Assembly: GCF_000009625.1 (NCBI RefSeq)
Contig: NC_002678.2
Span: 2,542,001-2,606,000, forward strand
Direction of reading: 5' to 3'
Source of the DNA: Mesorhizobium japonicum MAFF 303099
GTDB taxonomy: Bacteria; Pseudomonadota; Alphaproteobacteria; Rhizobiales; Rhizobiaceae
DNA: 64,000 nucleotides
The position numbers were made by a program, and so were the translations under genes. Every line of letters starts with the position of its first letter. Positions within the stretch are counted from its first letter, which is position 1. The notes beneath the pieces were generated by a model. That model was not told where the DNA came from, did not search any database, and worked only from the letters and a program-made list of their open reading frames with translations. Of this stretch, positions 23,856 through 33,301 are shown one piece after another.

Positions 23856-25010
23856 TTGGCTGTCGCAGACTTGGTTGCACCGCCGCTGTCCTCATGCCAA
23901 AAGCGGCACGCCGCTCGGAGATGCTCCCGCTTGAAGTCTTTTCGCGACAAACGCCGCGACAACCGCCCCACCGCGAAAAGCGGAACCGGAGAGGTGCGTC
24001 CGCACGAGACGCGTGGGCGGCCGGACGCCAGGCCGCGCGAGGCGCGTGACGCGAAACCGGACAGCCAGCCCGCACCGAATTCAGCCCCGCGCATCCTTGC
24101 CCGCCGTGACGGCGCCCTGCCCGCCGAGCAGCTTCCGCTGATCCTCGAAGTCGCGCCCAACGCCGACTATGCGCTGCTGGACAGCGGCGCCGGCCAGAAG
24201 CTCGAACAATACGGCCCCTACCGCATCGTGCGGCCCGAGGGCCAGGCGATCTGGCAGAAAGCCTTGCCGGCGAAGGACTGGGAGCGTGCCGATGCCATCT
24301 TCACCGGCGACACCGACGAGGAAGGCATCGGCCGCTGGCGGTTCCCGAAGATGCCGCTCGGCGAGACCTGGCCGATGAAGCATGACGGCATCGATTATCT
24401 CGGCCGTTTCACCTCGTTTCGCCATGTCGGCGTCTTCCCCGAACAGGCCTCGCACTGGGACCACATGGCCGGGCTGATCGCGGCCGCCAAACGGCCGGTC
24501 AAAGTATTGAATCTGTTCGGCTATACCGGGCTCGCCTCGCTGGTGGCGGCCCGCGCAGGCGCAGAGGTCACCCATGTCGATGCCTCGAAGAAGGCGATCG
24601 GCTGGGCCCGCGAGAACCAGGAAATGGCCGGGCTCGGCGGCAAGCCGATCCGCTGGATCGTCGACGATGCGGTGAAATTCGCCGAGCGCGAGGAGCGCCG
24701 CGGCAGCCGCTACGACATCATCCTGTTCGACCCGCCGGCCTATGGCCGCGGCCCCAAGGGCGAGGTCTGGCAATTGTTCGAGGATTTGCCTGCCCTGACC
24801 GATCTATGCCGGACGATCCTGACGCCGAAACCGCTTGCCGTGGTGTTGACCGCATATTCGATCCGCGCCTCCTTCTTCGCTATCCACGCTTTGATGCGCG
24901 ACACCTTCGCCGGCATGGGCGGCAGGGTTGAATCGGGCGAGCTGATCATCCGCGAAAAGTCCGCCGGCAGGGCGCTTTCGACCTCATTGTTTTCGCGTTG
25001 GGTGGCCTGA
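23856..25010 (+). CDS. Class I SAM-dependent RNA methyltransferase (RlmI/RlmK-like)
   Basis: Up to 384 residues. The catalytic half shows VLNLFGYTGLASLVAARAGAEVTHVDASKKAIGWA (SAM-binding, here as VLNLFGYTGLASL and THVDASKKAIG), then IRWIVDDAVKF and the DPPAYGRGPKG catalytic loop of 23S rRNA cytosine methyltransferases. The N-terminal 75 residues are Arg/Lys/Pro-rich. The start is uncertain: no ATG occurs before the conserved domain. TTG 23856 gives the longest frame and GTG 23994 is an alternative. The stop overlaps nothing; the next gene starts on the following base. Confidence 0.85.
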   Translation: MAVADLVAPPLSSCQKRHAARRCSRLKSFRDKRRDNRPTAKSGTGEVRPHETRGRPDARPREARDAKPDSQPAPNSAPRILARRDGALPAEQLPLILEVAPNADYALLDSGAGQKLEQYGPYRIVRPEGQAIWQKALPAKDWERADAIFTGDTDEEGIGRWRFPKMPLGETWPMKHDGIDYLGRFTSFRHVGVFPEQASHWDHMAGLIAAAKRPVKVLNLFGYTGLASLVAARAGAEVTHVDASKKAIGWARENQEMAGLGGKPIRWIVDDAVKFAEREERRGSRYDIILFDPPAYGRGPKGEVWQLFEDLPALTDLCRTILTPKPLAVVLTAYSIRASFFAIHALMRDTFAGMGGRVESGELIIREKSAGRALSTSLFSRWVA

Positions 25011-25868
25011 ATGAACGAACGGCATGTCGGCGCACCCGGCCAGGTGAAGGAAGTCACCAGCCTCGCCAATCCACTGATCAAGGACATCAAGGCGCTTGCC
25101 CTGAAGAAATTCCGCGACCAGCAGAACGCCTTCATGGCCGAGGGGCTGAAACTCGTCATTGATGCGCTCGACCTGGGCTGGCAGATCAGGACGCTAGTGT
25201 TCGCCAAGGCCGGACGCGGCAACCCAGCGGTGGAAAAGGTCGCGGCGCGCACGGTTGCCGCCGGCGGCACGGTGCTCGAAGTCTCGGAAAAAGTGCTTGT
25301 CGCCATCACCCGCCGCGACAATCCGCAAATGGTGGTCGGCGTCTTCTCGCAGAAATTCCTGGCCCTGAAGGACATCCGCGCCGACAATGGCGATGTCTGG
25401 GTGGCGCTCGACCGGGTGCGCGATCCCGGCAATCTCGGCACCGTCATCCGCACCGTCGATGCCGTCGGCGCCAAGGGTGTCATCCTGGTCGGCGACACCA
25501 CCGATCCATTCTCCGTGGAGACGGTGCGCGCCACCATGGGTTCGATCTTCGCCGTGCCGGTGGCCAAGGCAACGACCGAGGCCTTCCTTGCCTGGCGCGG
25601 CGGCTTTTCGGGCCTTGTCGCCGGCACGCATCTGAAGGGTGCGGTCGACTACCGCTCGGTCGATTTTTCCCGTGGGCCGGTGCTGCTGATGATGGGCAAT
25701 GAGCAACAGGGCCTGCCTGAAAGCCTGGCGGCGAGTTGCGACCGGCTGCTCAGGATCCCGCAAGCGGGCCGCGCCGATTCGCTCAATCTCGCCGTCGCCA
25801 CCGGCATCATGCTGTTCGAGATCCGGCGGGGCGCGCTGAAGCTCGAACCAATCGCCGACCAGCAATGA
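25011..25868 (+). CDS. TrmH/SpoU-family RNA 2'-O-methyltransferase
   Basis: A 285-residue SPOUT methyltransferase: N-terminal substrate-binding domain (KDIKALALKKFRDQQNAFMAEGLKLVIDAL), then DVWVALDRVRDPGNLGTVIRTVDAVG (motif 1), VLLMMGNEQQGLPESLAASC (motif 2) and RADSLNLAVATGIMLFEI (motif 3), which form the trefoil knot. The target is probably a ribose in rRNA or tRNA. It begins immediately after the upstream RNA methyltransferase stop, so the two are likely co-transcribed with lspA. Confidence 0.94.
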   Translation: MNERHVGAPGQVKEVTSLANPLIKDIKALALKKFRDQQNAFMAEGLKLVIDALDLGWQIRTLVFAKAGRGNPAVEKVAARTVAAGGTVLEVSEKVLVAITRRDNPQMVVGVFSQKFLALKDIRADNGDVWVALDRVRDPGNLGTVIRTVDAVGAKGVILVGDTTDPFSVETVRATMGSIFAVPVAKATTEAFLAWRGGFSGLVAGTHLKGAVDYRSVDFSRGPVLLMMGNEQQGLPESLAASCDRLLRIPQAGRADSLNLAVATGIMLFEIRRGALKLEPIADQQ

Positions 25869-25881
25869 AGGTTGCCCGCCC

Positions 25882-26388
25882 GTGAGATCATGGTCCCCCT
25901 ACGCGCTGCTCGTCGTCGCGGCCATCGCGCTCGATCAGTGGATCAAACATCTGGTCGAGACCGGCCTGCCCTTCCAGGAAAAGCTCGATCTGGTGCCGTT
26001 CCTGGCGCTGTTTCGCACCTACAACACCGGCATCGCCTTCTCGATGTTCTCCTCCTTCGGCGACACGGGCCTGGTGGTGATCGCCGTTCTGGTCGTGGCT
26101 TTCGTGCTCTACCTCGCCACGCGAACGCCATCGGGCCATGTCATCGCCCGCACCGGCTTTGCCCTGATCATCGGCGGCGCGCTGGGCAATCTGATCGACC
26201 GCGCCGTCTACGGCCACGTCATCGACTACATCCTGTTCCACACGCCGGTCTGGTCCTTTGCCATCTTCAACCTCGCCGACGCCTTCATTTCCGTAGGTGC
26301 GGCACTGGTCGTCTTCGACGAACTCATCGGCTGGCGCCGCGAGCCTTCGAACGCCAAGCCTTCCAAAGCCAAGCCTTCCAAAGATTGA
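25882..26388 (+). CDS. lspA: Lipoprotein signal peptidase (signal peptidase II)
   Basis: Inner-membrane aspartyl protease that cleaves the signal peptide of diacylated prolipoproteins. The 168-residue protein has four transmembrane helices and the two catalytic Asp motifs GGALGNLIDRAVYGHVIDYI and FNLADAFISVGAAL. It starts at GTG 25882. The C-terminus carries a degenerate KPSKAKPSKD-type tail not needed for catalysis. Confidence 0.96.
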   Translation: MRSWSPYALLVVAAIALDQWIKHLVETGLPFQEKLDLVPFLALFRTYNTGIAFSMFSSFGDTGLVVIAVLVVAFVLYLATRTPSGHVIARTGFALIIGGALGNLIDRAVYGHVIDYILFHTPVWSFAIFNLADAFISVGAALVVFDELIGWRREPSNAKPSKAKPSKD

Positions 26389-26445
26389 CCCCACGCGGCC
26401 GCCGCCGCACAGTCCAGGACGCCAAGCAAGCGCGCGGAGAAAAAG

Positions 26446-27435
26446 ATGTCCGAAACCTTCAAAGCCATCCTCGTCTCGCGCGACGCCGACAAGAAACAGT
26501 CGGTCGCCGTGACCGACCTCACCGAAGCCGACCTGATGGAGGGTGAAGTCACCGTCGCGGTCGAGGCAACGACGGTGAACTACAAGGATGGACTGGCGAT
26601 TACCGGCAAGGCGCCGGTGGTCCGCCGCTGGCCGCTGGTGCCGGGCATCGACTTCGCCGGCACGGTCATCTCGTCCTCGAATCCCGACTGGCGCAAGGGA
26701 GACAAGGTCATCCTGAATGGCTGGGGCGTCGGCGAGACGCATTTCGGCGCCTATGCGGGGCGCGCCCGTGTCAAGGGCGATTGGCTGGTGCCGCTGCCGG
26801 AAGGCATCAGCGCCCATGACGCGATGGCGGTCGGCACCGCCGGCTATACCGCCATGCTCTGCGTCATGGCGCTGGAGCGGCACGGCATCCTGCCCGATCG
26901 CGGCCCGGTGGTGGTGACAGGTGCTGCCGGCGGCGTCGGTTCGGTCGCGGTCTCCATCCTGTCCAGCCTCGGGTACCACGTCATTGCGTCGACCGGACGC
27001 AATGCCGAAAGCCCCTATCTGATCAATCTCGGCGCCGCCGAGGTGATCTCGCGGGACGAGCTCAGCCAGCCCGCCAAGCCCCTGGCCAAGGAACGCTGGG
27101 CCGGCGGCATCGATTCGGTCGGCAGCCACACGCTGGCCAATGTGCTGTCGATGACCTCCTATGGCGGCGCGGTCGCGGCCTGCGGCCTGGCCGGCGGCAT
27201 GGACCTGCCAGCGAGCGTGGCCCCCTTCATTCTGCGCGGCGTCTCGCTGCTCGGTATCGATTCGGTGATGGCGCCGAAGGCCGTGCGCCTCGAGGCCTGG
27301 CGGCGCATCGGCGCCGATCTCGACCTGCAGAAGCTCGCCAGCCTGTCCACGACCATCGGCTTCGACGGCATCATCGATGCCGCGCACGACATCGTCGACG
27401 GCAAGATCCGCGGTCGCGTCGTCGTCGACATGTGA
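26446..27435 (+). CDS. acuI: Acryloyl-CoA reductase-type zinc-free MDR oxidoreductase (AcuI/YhdH)
   Basis: NADPH-dependent reduction of acryloyl-CoA to propionyl-CoA, a detoxification step. The 329-residue medium-chain dehydrogenase has [54 protein letters not shown] and the nucleotide site [17 protein letters not shown]. No zinc ligands are apparent, and the YhdH-specific segments are all present. It lies between lspA and a hybrid kinase without obvious pathway partners. Confidence 0.9.
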   Translation: MSETFKAILVSRDADKKQSVAVTDLTEADLMEGEVTVAVEATTVNYKDGLAITGKAPVVRRWPLVPGIDFAGTVISSSNPDWRKGDKVILNGWGVGETHFGAYAGRARVKGDWLVPLPEGISAHDAMAVGTAGYTAMLCVMALERHGILPDRGPVVVTGAAGGVGSVAVSILSSLGYHVIASTGRNAESPYLINLGAAEVISRDELSQPAKPLAKERWAGGIDSVGSHTLANVLSMTSYGGAVAACGLAGGMDLPASVAPFILRGVSLLGIDSVMAPKAVRLEAWRRIGADLDLQKLASLSTTIGFDGIIDAAHDIVDGKIRGRVVVDM

Positions 27436-27580
27436 CCGCATCGCGGGTCGCAGGCAAGGAGCGGACGGATCGCCTAATCCCGGTGGCGAATCCGCTGCTG
27501 TCGGGACAAAAACGCCTATCCGCTAAAATTCGAACGATCCGCCGCAATTTTCCATAATCTTCCTCTGGCAAGGGTTTCGC

Positions 27581-29863
27581 ATGATCGCGGAATCCGACAG
27601 CCAACAGGCAAACAAGGGCGACGATGCGGTTGCCGCGCCGGCGGCGGCGCGGCGGTTCATCGCTGCGCCGCCGCTGGTGCCCGAGCAGCAATTGGCCAGG
27701 CGGGAAGGCCTGCCGCTGCTCACCTTCGTTGCCATCATGGTCCTGGCGGGCCTCGCGCATCTGACCGGGGCGCCGATCTTCATCAGCCTCGCCTTGCTGG
27801 CAACCGGCCTCGCCGGCCTTGCCTTGCATCTCCATGCCAGACGCAGCGTCCACCGTACCGTGGTGCTGCTGGACGAGACCACCGCCCGAAGCCGCGCCGA
27901 GATCGAGACGCTGGCCGACCGCATGTGGGAAATGCAGGAAAGCGAGGAGCGCTTTCGCGGTCTCATCGATGCGCTGGGCGATCTCGTCATCCATCGCGAT
28001 CGCGACGGCTACATCGTCTATGCCAACAAGGTGTTCGCCGATCTCGTCGAAACCGATCAGCGCGATCTTGCCGGCAAGACCTTGGCCGAACTCGGCATCG
28101 AGGTCGGCATCGTCCCGGACGCCGCCTTTTCCGACCATGAGTGCCTGAGTTCCACCGATGTCGCCATCCGCACGCCGGGCGGCCCGCGCTGGTTCTCCTG
28201 GATCGAACTGTCGGTGCGCGACAAGGACAGCGGCGCGGCATCGCATCGCGCCATCGCCCGCGACATCACCGCCCGCAAGCGCGCGGAATCCTCGCTGATC
28301 ACCGCGCGCGAGCGCGCCGAATACGCAAGCCAGGCCAAATCGCGCTTCCTCGCCACGGTCAGCCATGAAATTCGCACGCCGATGAACGGCATCATGGGCA
28401 TGGCCAGGCTGCTCGCCGATACCAGCCTGTCGCCGGAACAGCAGACCTATGTCGGCGCCATATCGACCTCGGCCAGCGCCCTGCTCGCCCTGATCGAGGA
28501 CCTGCTCGACTATTCCAAGATCGAGGCGGGTCGCTTCGATCCGGAACCGCAGCCCATGTCGGTTCGCGAGATCGCCGACAACATCATCGAATTGCTCGCC
28601 GCGCGCGCCTTCGCCAAGGATATCGGTCTCGGCTGCCACGTCGAACCGGATGTACCGCAATTGATCACGGCCGACCCTGGCCGGGTCAGGCAGGTGCTGC
28701 TCAATCTCATCGGCAACGCCATCAAGTTCACCGACGGCGGCGGCGTGCTGGTCAGCATCGCGCGCGCCCGGAGCGAGACCAGCGACCGCATCTGCTTCAC
28801 CATCACCGACACCGGTCCCGGCCTGCGCGAAGAGGACATGGAGCGCATCTTCGAGGAGTTCGAACAGGCCGACGGCACCTCGACGCGCGCACATGGCGGG
28901 GCGGGGCTCGGACTTGCCATCTCCAAGCGCCTGGTGGCTGCCATGGGCGGCACGATTTCGGTCTCCAGCCGGCTTGGCCAAGGGTCGGAATTCGTCTTCG
29001 AAATCCCGGCCACGGAGGCCACCGAGGCGCCCCAGGGCCGGCAGAACGTGCTTGCCGGCAGGCGCGCGGTGATCCTGTCCAGGAACGCCGTCGAGGCCGA
29101 CGCCATCGCCCGCACCATCCGCGCCAATGGCGGCACGGCCGGCATAGCCACCACCGTGGCGCAGGCCGCGCCGCTGGCCGAGGGCTGCGACGTGCTGCTG
29201 GTCGACGCGGCCATGGAGGAGAGTGACGGGAGAGTGCTCAAGCGATTGCGCCAGAGTGGTTTCACCGATTGCGAAGCCATCACCCTGATCGCACCGACCG
29301 ACCGAGGCATGCTTGGTGAGTTCCGCGCCAGCGGCTACGCGACCTTCCTGGCCCGGCCGGTGCGCGGTGGAACACTTTTGCGTGTTCTTTTGACCAGCCA
29401 CGCGCCGGCCCTTGCCCAGCCGCAGCCGGAAAAGCGCCGCACCCCGGCACTTCGCGCCTCAAGCGACCGCCAGCAGGGCCTGTCCGTGCTGATCGCCGAA
29501 GACAACGACATCAATGCCATGCTGGCCCGCGCCACGCTGTTGAAGGCGGGGCACCGCGTTAAGGTCGTCGGCAACGGCAAAGCCGCCGTCGAGGCCGTCA
29601 CCGGCGCCGGGCACAAGCACCGCTTCGACGTGGTGCTGATGGACCTGCATATGCCTGTTATGGACGGGCTGGACGCCATTGCCGCGATCCGCCGCCATGA
29701 GGAGGAGACATCGGCGCCGCCCGTGCCGATCATGGTGCTGTCGGCCGATAGCCAGGAAAAGACGCGCCATGCGGTGCTTGCCCACGGCGCCAGCGGCTTC
29801 GTCACCAAGCCACTCGACCCGGATGCGCTTGTCAACGCCGTCGAGGGCCAGGTTGCAGCTTGA
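27581..29863 (+). CDS. Membrane-bound PAS hybrid histidine kinase with two receiver domains
   Basis: A 760-residue sensor kinase: two transmembrane helices (about residues 45-85), PAS domain (about 120-235), HisKA with H-box [20 protein letters not shown], HATPase with [23 protein letters not shown] and [14 protein letters not shown] first receiver-like domain (about 490-600) is degenerate, keeping LLVDAAM but not the usual acidic triad. A second, complete receiver follows ([33 protein letters not shown]). No response regulator gene adjoins. The signal is unknown. Confidence 0.93.
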   Translation: MIAESDSQQANKGDDAVAAPAAARRFIAAPPLVPEQQLARREGLPLLTFVAIMVLAGLAHLTGAPIFISLALLATGLAGLALHLHARRSVHRTVVLLDETTARSRAEIETLADRMWEMQESEERFRGLIDALGDLVIHRDRDGYIVYANKVFADLVETDQRDLAGKTLAELGIEVGIVPDAAFSDHECLSSTDVAIRTPGGPRWFSWIELSVRDKDSGAASHRAIARDITARKRAESSLITARERAEYASQAKSRFLATVSHEIRTPMNGIMGMARLLADTSLSPEQQTYVGAISTSASALLALIEDLLDYSKIEAGRFDPEPQPMSVREIADNIIELLAARAFAKDIGLGCHVEPDVPQLITADPGRVRQVLLNLIGNAIKFTDGGGVLVSIARARSETSDRICFTITDTGPGLREEDMERIFEEFEQADGTSTRAHGGAGLGLAISKRLVAAMGGTISVSSRLGQGSEFVFEIPATEATEAPQGRQNVLAGRRAVILSRNAVEADAIARTIRANGGTAGIATTVAQAAPLAEGCDVLLVDAAMEESDGRVLKRLRQSGFTDCEAITLIAPTDRGMLGEFRASGYATFLARPVRGGTLLRVLLTSHAPALAQPQPEKRRTPALRASSDRQQGLSVLIAEDNDINAMLARATLLKAGHRVKVVGNGKAAVEAVTGAGHKHRFDVVLMDLHMPVMDGLDAIAAIRRHEEETSAPPVPIMVLSADSQEKTRHAVLAHGASGFVTKPLDPDALVNAVEGQVAA

Positions 29864-30069
29864 TCTGCTTTTTTCCAGCCGCGCCTCTGACGCATGCCGG
29901 CTCAAAGCCGCCCCGATTCGCCGAGGGCGACATCCATGAAAACAAGGGTTTGGGGCGCAGTGACTTGATCCGTGAAGACCAGGCGCGCCTCGCCCCTCCT
30001 CACCTAAGGTAGCCGGTTGACCGTTTTCGCCAGCCGACGAAGTATTGCCCGCGACGCCTTATCACGGTA

Positions 30070-30087
30070 CTGTCACAATCCTGTTGC
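30070..30087 (+). promoter_or_regulatory. Pho box upstream of olsB
   Basis: CTGTCAC-AATC-CTGTTGC: two 7-base direct repeats close to the PhoB consensus CTGTCAT spaced by four bases, 51 bases before the olsB GTG. Ornithine-lipid formation is known to be induced by phosphate starvation through PhoB in rhizobia. Confidence 0.6.
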
Positions 30088-30138
30088 ACCTACACCGTAT
30101 CCCCGTGCCAAGAGGGATGGCTCGAAGGAGAATCACTC

Positions 30139-31026
30139 GTGCATACAGTTATGCCGGAATGTGACACTCGGCCGAACGCCAGCAGCGCCTTGCTCGCCGG
30201 ACGTAATGTCGATTCCGTCATAAAAGGCGCAGCGCTCGGCCGTATCGGCAATCTCGAAGTGCGGCTCGCCCGCAACGAGGCCGAGATCGCGGCCGCGCAG
30301 GAAGTGCGCTACCGCGTATTCTACGACGAGCTTGGCGCCCGCAAGGACCTGTTCCAGGTGCAGGACCGCCGCGACGCCGACCGGTTCGATCCGCTCTGCG
30401 ATCATCTGCTGGTCTTCGACAATTCGATTTCCGGCCCCGAACACCGCCGCATCGTCGGCACTTACCGGCTGCTGCGGCAAGAAATCGCGGCCGCCGCCGG
30501 CGGCTTCTATTCCGAAGGCGAATTCGAGCTGACCAAGCTCATCGCCCGCCATCCCGGCCAGCGTTTCCTCGAACTCGGCCGTTCCTGCGTTTTGCCGGAA
30601 TACCGCTCGAAGCGCACCATCGAGGCGCTGTGGCAAGGCATCTGGGCCTACATCAATCACTACGAAATCGGCGTGATGACCGGCTGCGCTTCCTTCCACG
30701 GCACCGTGCCGGCGGCGCATGCCGAGGCGCTCACCTATCTCGCCCATCACTGCCGCACGAATTCGGCCTGGGATGTGCGCGCCGTGTCCGGGCGCTATTG
30801 CTCCATGGACTTGATGCCGATCGAGGCGGTCAACACCAAGGCGGCGATCGCGGCGATGCCGCCTCTGGTCAAGGGCTATCTGAGGGTTGGCGCCCGCATC
30901 GGCGATGGCTGCGTCATCGACCGCGAATTCTCGACGGTCGATGTGTTCGTCGTCATGCCGGTCAAGGAAATCGGCGCCCGCTACGTCAATTATTACGGCG
31001 GGGAAGCCCAGCGCTTCGCAGCGTGA
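30139..31026 (+). CDS. olsB: L-ornithine N-alpha-acyltransferase (ornithine lipid synthesis)
   Basis: Transfers a 3-hydroxyacyl chain from ACP to ornithine, giving lyso-ornithine lipid, a phosphorus-free membrane lipid precursor. The 295-residue protein has the OlsB/hemolysin-like GNAT fold with EVRYRVFYDELGA, the RIVGTYRLLRQ strand, FLELGRSCVLPEYRSKRTIEALW split as LELGRSCVLPEYR, and the GCASFHGT segment. It starts at GTG 30139 behind GAAGGAG. A Pho box lies upstream. The acyltransferase gene olsA is not in this window. Confidence 0.92.
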   Translation: MHTVMPECDTRPNASSALLAGRNVDSVIKGAALGRIGNLEVRLARNEAEIAAAQEVRYRVFYDELGARKDLFQVQDRRDADRFDPLCDHLLVFDNSISGPEHRRIVGTYRLLRQEIAAAAGGFYSEGEFELTKLIARHPGQRFLELGRSCVLPEYRSKRTIEALWQGIWAYINHYEIGVMTGCASFHGTVPAAHAEALTYLAHHCRTNSAWDVRAVSGRYCSMDLMPIEAVNTKAAIAAMPPLVKGYLRVGARIGDGCVIDREFSTVDVFVVMPVKEIGARYVNYYGGEAQRFAA

Positions 31027-31030
31027 AACG

Positions 31031-31432
31031 GTGAGCGACGAGCTTTCCACCGTTTTCGAAGCATTGCGACGTGCTGCGAGCGGCTTGCCGGACATCATCG
31101 AAACGACATCTTATGGCACGCCGGCGCTGAAGGTTGGCAAGAAATTGCTCGCCCGCGTCAAGGACGCCGACACGGTCGTCCTGATGTGCCCGCTCGACGA
31201 GAAAGAGATGCTGCTGGAAGCGGCGCCCGCAATCTATTTCGAGACGGATCACTACAAGGGCTGGCCGGCGATCCTTGTCAGGTTGAGCCAAATTCCGCCC
31301 GAAGAATTGCGCCATCGGCTCGAACGGACATGGATCCGACAAGCGCCCAAAAAGCTGATGGACGCTTTGGCAGGCAGCGAAGGCCTGATTCACGGAATAT
31401 CTTCCGGCCGTCGGCCGGGCCGGCTCTTGTAG
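31031..31432 (+). CDS. MmcQ/YjbR-family protein
   Basis: A 133-residue protein of the YjbR double-wing fold: LPDIIETTSYGTPALKVGKKLLARV, VVLMCPLDEKEMLLEAAPAIYFETDHYKGWPAILVRL (as KEMLLEAAPAIYFETDHYKG) and a C-terminal APKKLMDAL. Function unknown. GTG 31031 lies 4 bases after the olsB stop and is the first start compatible with the family, so co-transcription with olsB is likely. The 3' end overlaps the convergent TRIC gene by 43 bases. Confidence 0.8.
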   Translation: MSDELSTVFEALRRAASGLPDIIETTSYGTPALKVGKKLLARVKDADTVVLMCPLDEKEMLLEAAPAIYFETDHYKGWPAILVRLSQIPPEELRHRLERTWIRQAPKKLMDALAGSEGLIHGISSGRRPGRLL

Positions 31433-32028
31433 GACGGAAACGCCCAGCCGAAACGCAGCGCGCCGCCGCGCACGGCGAGCGCCACGACGAAGCCGGCCAA
31501 CCCCGAGACAAACTGCGGCAATCCGGCGACGTCACCTAATGTGAAGATGGCCGCGCCCGCCAGGGCGGCCGTGACGTAGATCTCCGGCCTCAGCAGCACC
31601 GACGGCTCGCCGGCCAGCAGATCGCGCAATATGCCGCCAAAGGTCGCGGTCAGCATGCCGGTGATGATCGAAACCACCGGCGAGCCGGTGATGCCAAGAC
31701 CCTTGGCCGCGCCCATCACCGAAAAGGCGGCGAGCCCGATGGCGTCGAGCCACAGCAGCAGCTTGTATCGGGATTCGACGCGATGCGCGGTGAAGAAGAC
31801 CAGGACCGCCACCACGGCGCAGATCAGCACATAGTCGCGGTTTCCCACCCAGAAGACCGGCACGTTGAGGATGAGGTCGCGAAACGTGCCACCGCCAATG
31901 CCAGTGACGCTGGCCAAGAACAGGAAACCGATAATGTCGAGTTGCTTGCGCGAGGCAGCCAACGCCCCGGTCGCCGCAAAAACGGCGACGCCGGCATAGT
32001 CGAGAAGGGCGATGGGGTTCAAGGGCAT
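31390..32028 (-). CDS. TRIC (UPF0126) family trimeric K+/cation channel
   Basis: A 212-residue membrane protein with seven hydrophobic segments in two related halves, each with a Gly-rich kink: ASVTGIGGGTFRDLIL and GMLTATFGGILRDLLAGEPSVLL. This is the signature of prokaryotic TRIC channels. The start at 32028 (MPLNPIALLDYAG) is preferred; the longer frame from 32085 would translate an extragenic repeat. Unusually, the 3' end overlaps the YjbR gene. Confidence 0.9.
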   Translation of the reverse strand: MPLNPIALLDYAGVAVFAATGALAASRKQLDIIGFLFLASVTGIGGGTFRDLILNVPVFWVGNRDYVLICAVVAVLVFFTAHRVESRYKLLLWLDAIGLAAFSVMGAAKGLGITGSPVVSIITGMLTATFGGILRDLLAGEPSVLLRPEIYVTAALAGAAIFTLGDVAGLPQFVSGLAGFVVALAVRGGALRFGWAFPSYKSRPGRRPEDIP

Positions 32029-32054
32029 GAGGCAGTAGGGATTGGGAATTGGGG

Positions 32055-32088
32055 CGTATGAATAGCACGAAGCCGCGCGATTCATACG
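32055..32088. repeat. Inverted repeat beside the heptamer array
   Basis: CGTATGAAT (32055-32063) pairs with ATTCATACG (32080-32088) across 16 bases, upstream of the TRIC start and downstream of grpE. It may act as a terminator-like stem or mark a small mobile repeat together with the adjoining heptamers. Confidence 0.55.
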
Positions 32089-32100
32089 ACTGCCTTATTC

Positions 32101-32140
<40 letters not shown>

Positions 32141-32142
<2 letters not shown>

Positions 32143-32773
32143 ACGCATCCTTCTCCGCCTGCTCATTCACCGGCCCCGGCTCGACCGGCGCCTCGGCGGC
32201 AATCTTCGGGCCGCCCTTGGCGACGCCGACCATGGCCGGACGCAGCACGCGCTCGCCGATCGAATAGCCCGGCTGCACGACCTGGACCACGGTGTTGGCC
32301 GGGACATCGGGATTGGGCACTTCGAACATGGCCTGGTGGAAATTGGGATCGAACTTCTCGCCTTCCGGCGCGAGCTTCTTGACCCCATGCCGTTCCAGCG
32401 CCGACAGCATGGCGCGCTCGGTCAGATCGACGCCTTCGATCAGCGCCTTGAAGCCGGCGTCGCCCGAGGCCTTGGCCTCCGCCGGAATGGCGTCCAGCGC
32501 GCGGCGCAGATTGTCCGACACCGACAGCATGTCGCGGGCGAAATTCGCAACCGCATAGGTGCGCGCGTCGTGCACGTCGCGCGCGGTGCGGCGGCGCAGG
32601 TTCTCCATCTCGGCCGCAACGCGCAGCGCGCGGTCCTTCAGCTCTTCATTTTCCTTCAGCAGTCGCACAAGCGCTTCATAGTCGCCGTCGATGCTGCCTT
32701 CCGTGCGCTCGGCATTGGCCTCGGCCGCCTCGGCTTCACTGGGCGCGCGTTCGTCTTTTGCCTGGTCGCTCAT
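32141..32773 (-). CDS. grpE: Nucleotide exchange factor GrpE
   Basis: Co-chaperone that releases ADP from DnaK. The 210-residue protein has a disordered acidic N-terminus, a long coiled coil (about residues 35-95, [27 protein letters not shown] as [19 protein letters not shown]) and the C-terminal beta domain with [22 protein letters not shown] and [24 protein letters not shown] heat-shock-type promoter lies upstream. Confidence 0.96.
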
Positions 32774-32815
32774 CGCCGTTTCCCGTCATCTCGAATGGTA
32801 TGGATTTTGTGCCCG

Positions 32816-32844
32816 ATATCGAGGTTTGGCAGCCAAAAATCAAG
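32816..32844 (-). promoter_or_regulatory. RpoH-like promoter of grpE
   Basis: On the minus strand CTTGAT-N17-CGATAT, 43 bases before the grpE ATG. It shares the -35 form and the exact 17-base spacing of the hsp20 promoter at 12923. Confidence 0.4.
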
Positions 32845-32961
32845 GGGCAAGCGACCATTGAGCCTTTGGCCGGACCTGGGTCATGATCAATGGCGATGCT
32901 TAGATTTTAATTCAAAGTTTACTGTACTTGCCGGCTTGGCTTGCCACGGAAGCGTGATGCG

Positions 32962-32987
32962 GGAACCATTCCCCTACTGGAGGAGTT
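32962..32987 (+). promoter_or_regulatory. Possible EcfG promoter of the 66-residue ORF
   Basis: GGAAC followed after 18 bases by GTT fits the loose rhizobial general-stress (EcfG/RpoE2) pattern, 25 bases before the ATG at 33012. The -10 lacks the leading C at the best spacing. Confidence 0.3.
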
Positions 32988-33011
32988 TCGGAGCCAACAC
33001 AGGATTTTGAA

Positions 33012-33212
33012 ATGATGACCCGCAACAAGGCTGAAAAGGGAGAAAGGCTCGCCGCCGAAGTCAGGCGCCAGTTTGGTGCCGAGGCGATGACGCGTTTTCT
33101 GCGTACCTTGCCGGCTTTCCACATCGAAGCCGATACTCACGACCGTTTCAGGCAATTGCTCGATCGCCTCGATCGGGCCGAGGCTGGCGATAACAGATTA
33201 CGGCGGCAGTAG
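33012..33212 (+). CDS. Small conserved-looking hypothetical protein
   Basis: A 66-residue, highly charged, mostly helical protein (RNKAEKGERLAAEVRRQFG, FLRTLPAFHIEADTHDRFRQLLDRLDRAE as THDRFRQLLDRLDRAE). No family recognised. AGGA precedes the ATG, codon use matches the neighbours, and a possible general-stress promoter sits just upstream. No other gene occupies this stretch. Confidence 0.6.
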   Translation: MMTRNKAEKGERLAAEVRRQFGAEAMTRFLRTLPAFHIEADTHDRFRQLLDRLDRAEAGDNRLRRQ

Positions 33213-33301
33213 CTCTCGGCACTCTTTACGCGACAATTACGCACAGTAATTTTGCGTGATGGCTGCCTTGCGGTAGCCACACGCCGCGCCTATGCTTCCT
33301 G

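Noticed and set aside
25888..27441. 517-codon minus-strand ORF
   Set aside because: Antisense to lspA and acuI; no recognisable motifs.
27371..29401. 676-codon minus-strand ORF opposite the hybrid kinase
   Set aside because: Shadow frame of high-GC coding DNA. The plus strand has clear HisKA, HATPase and receiver motifs; the shadow is Gly/Arg/Asp-rich with no motifs.
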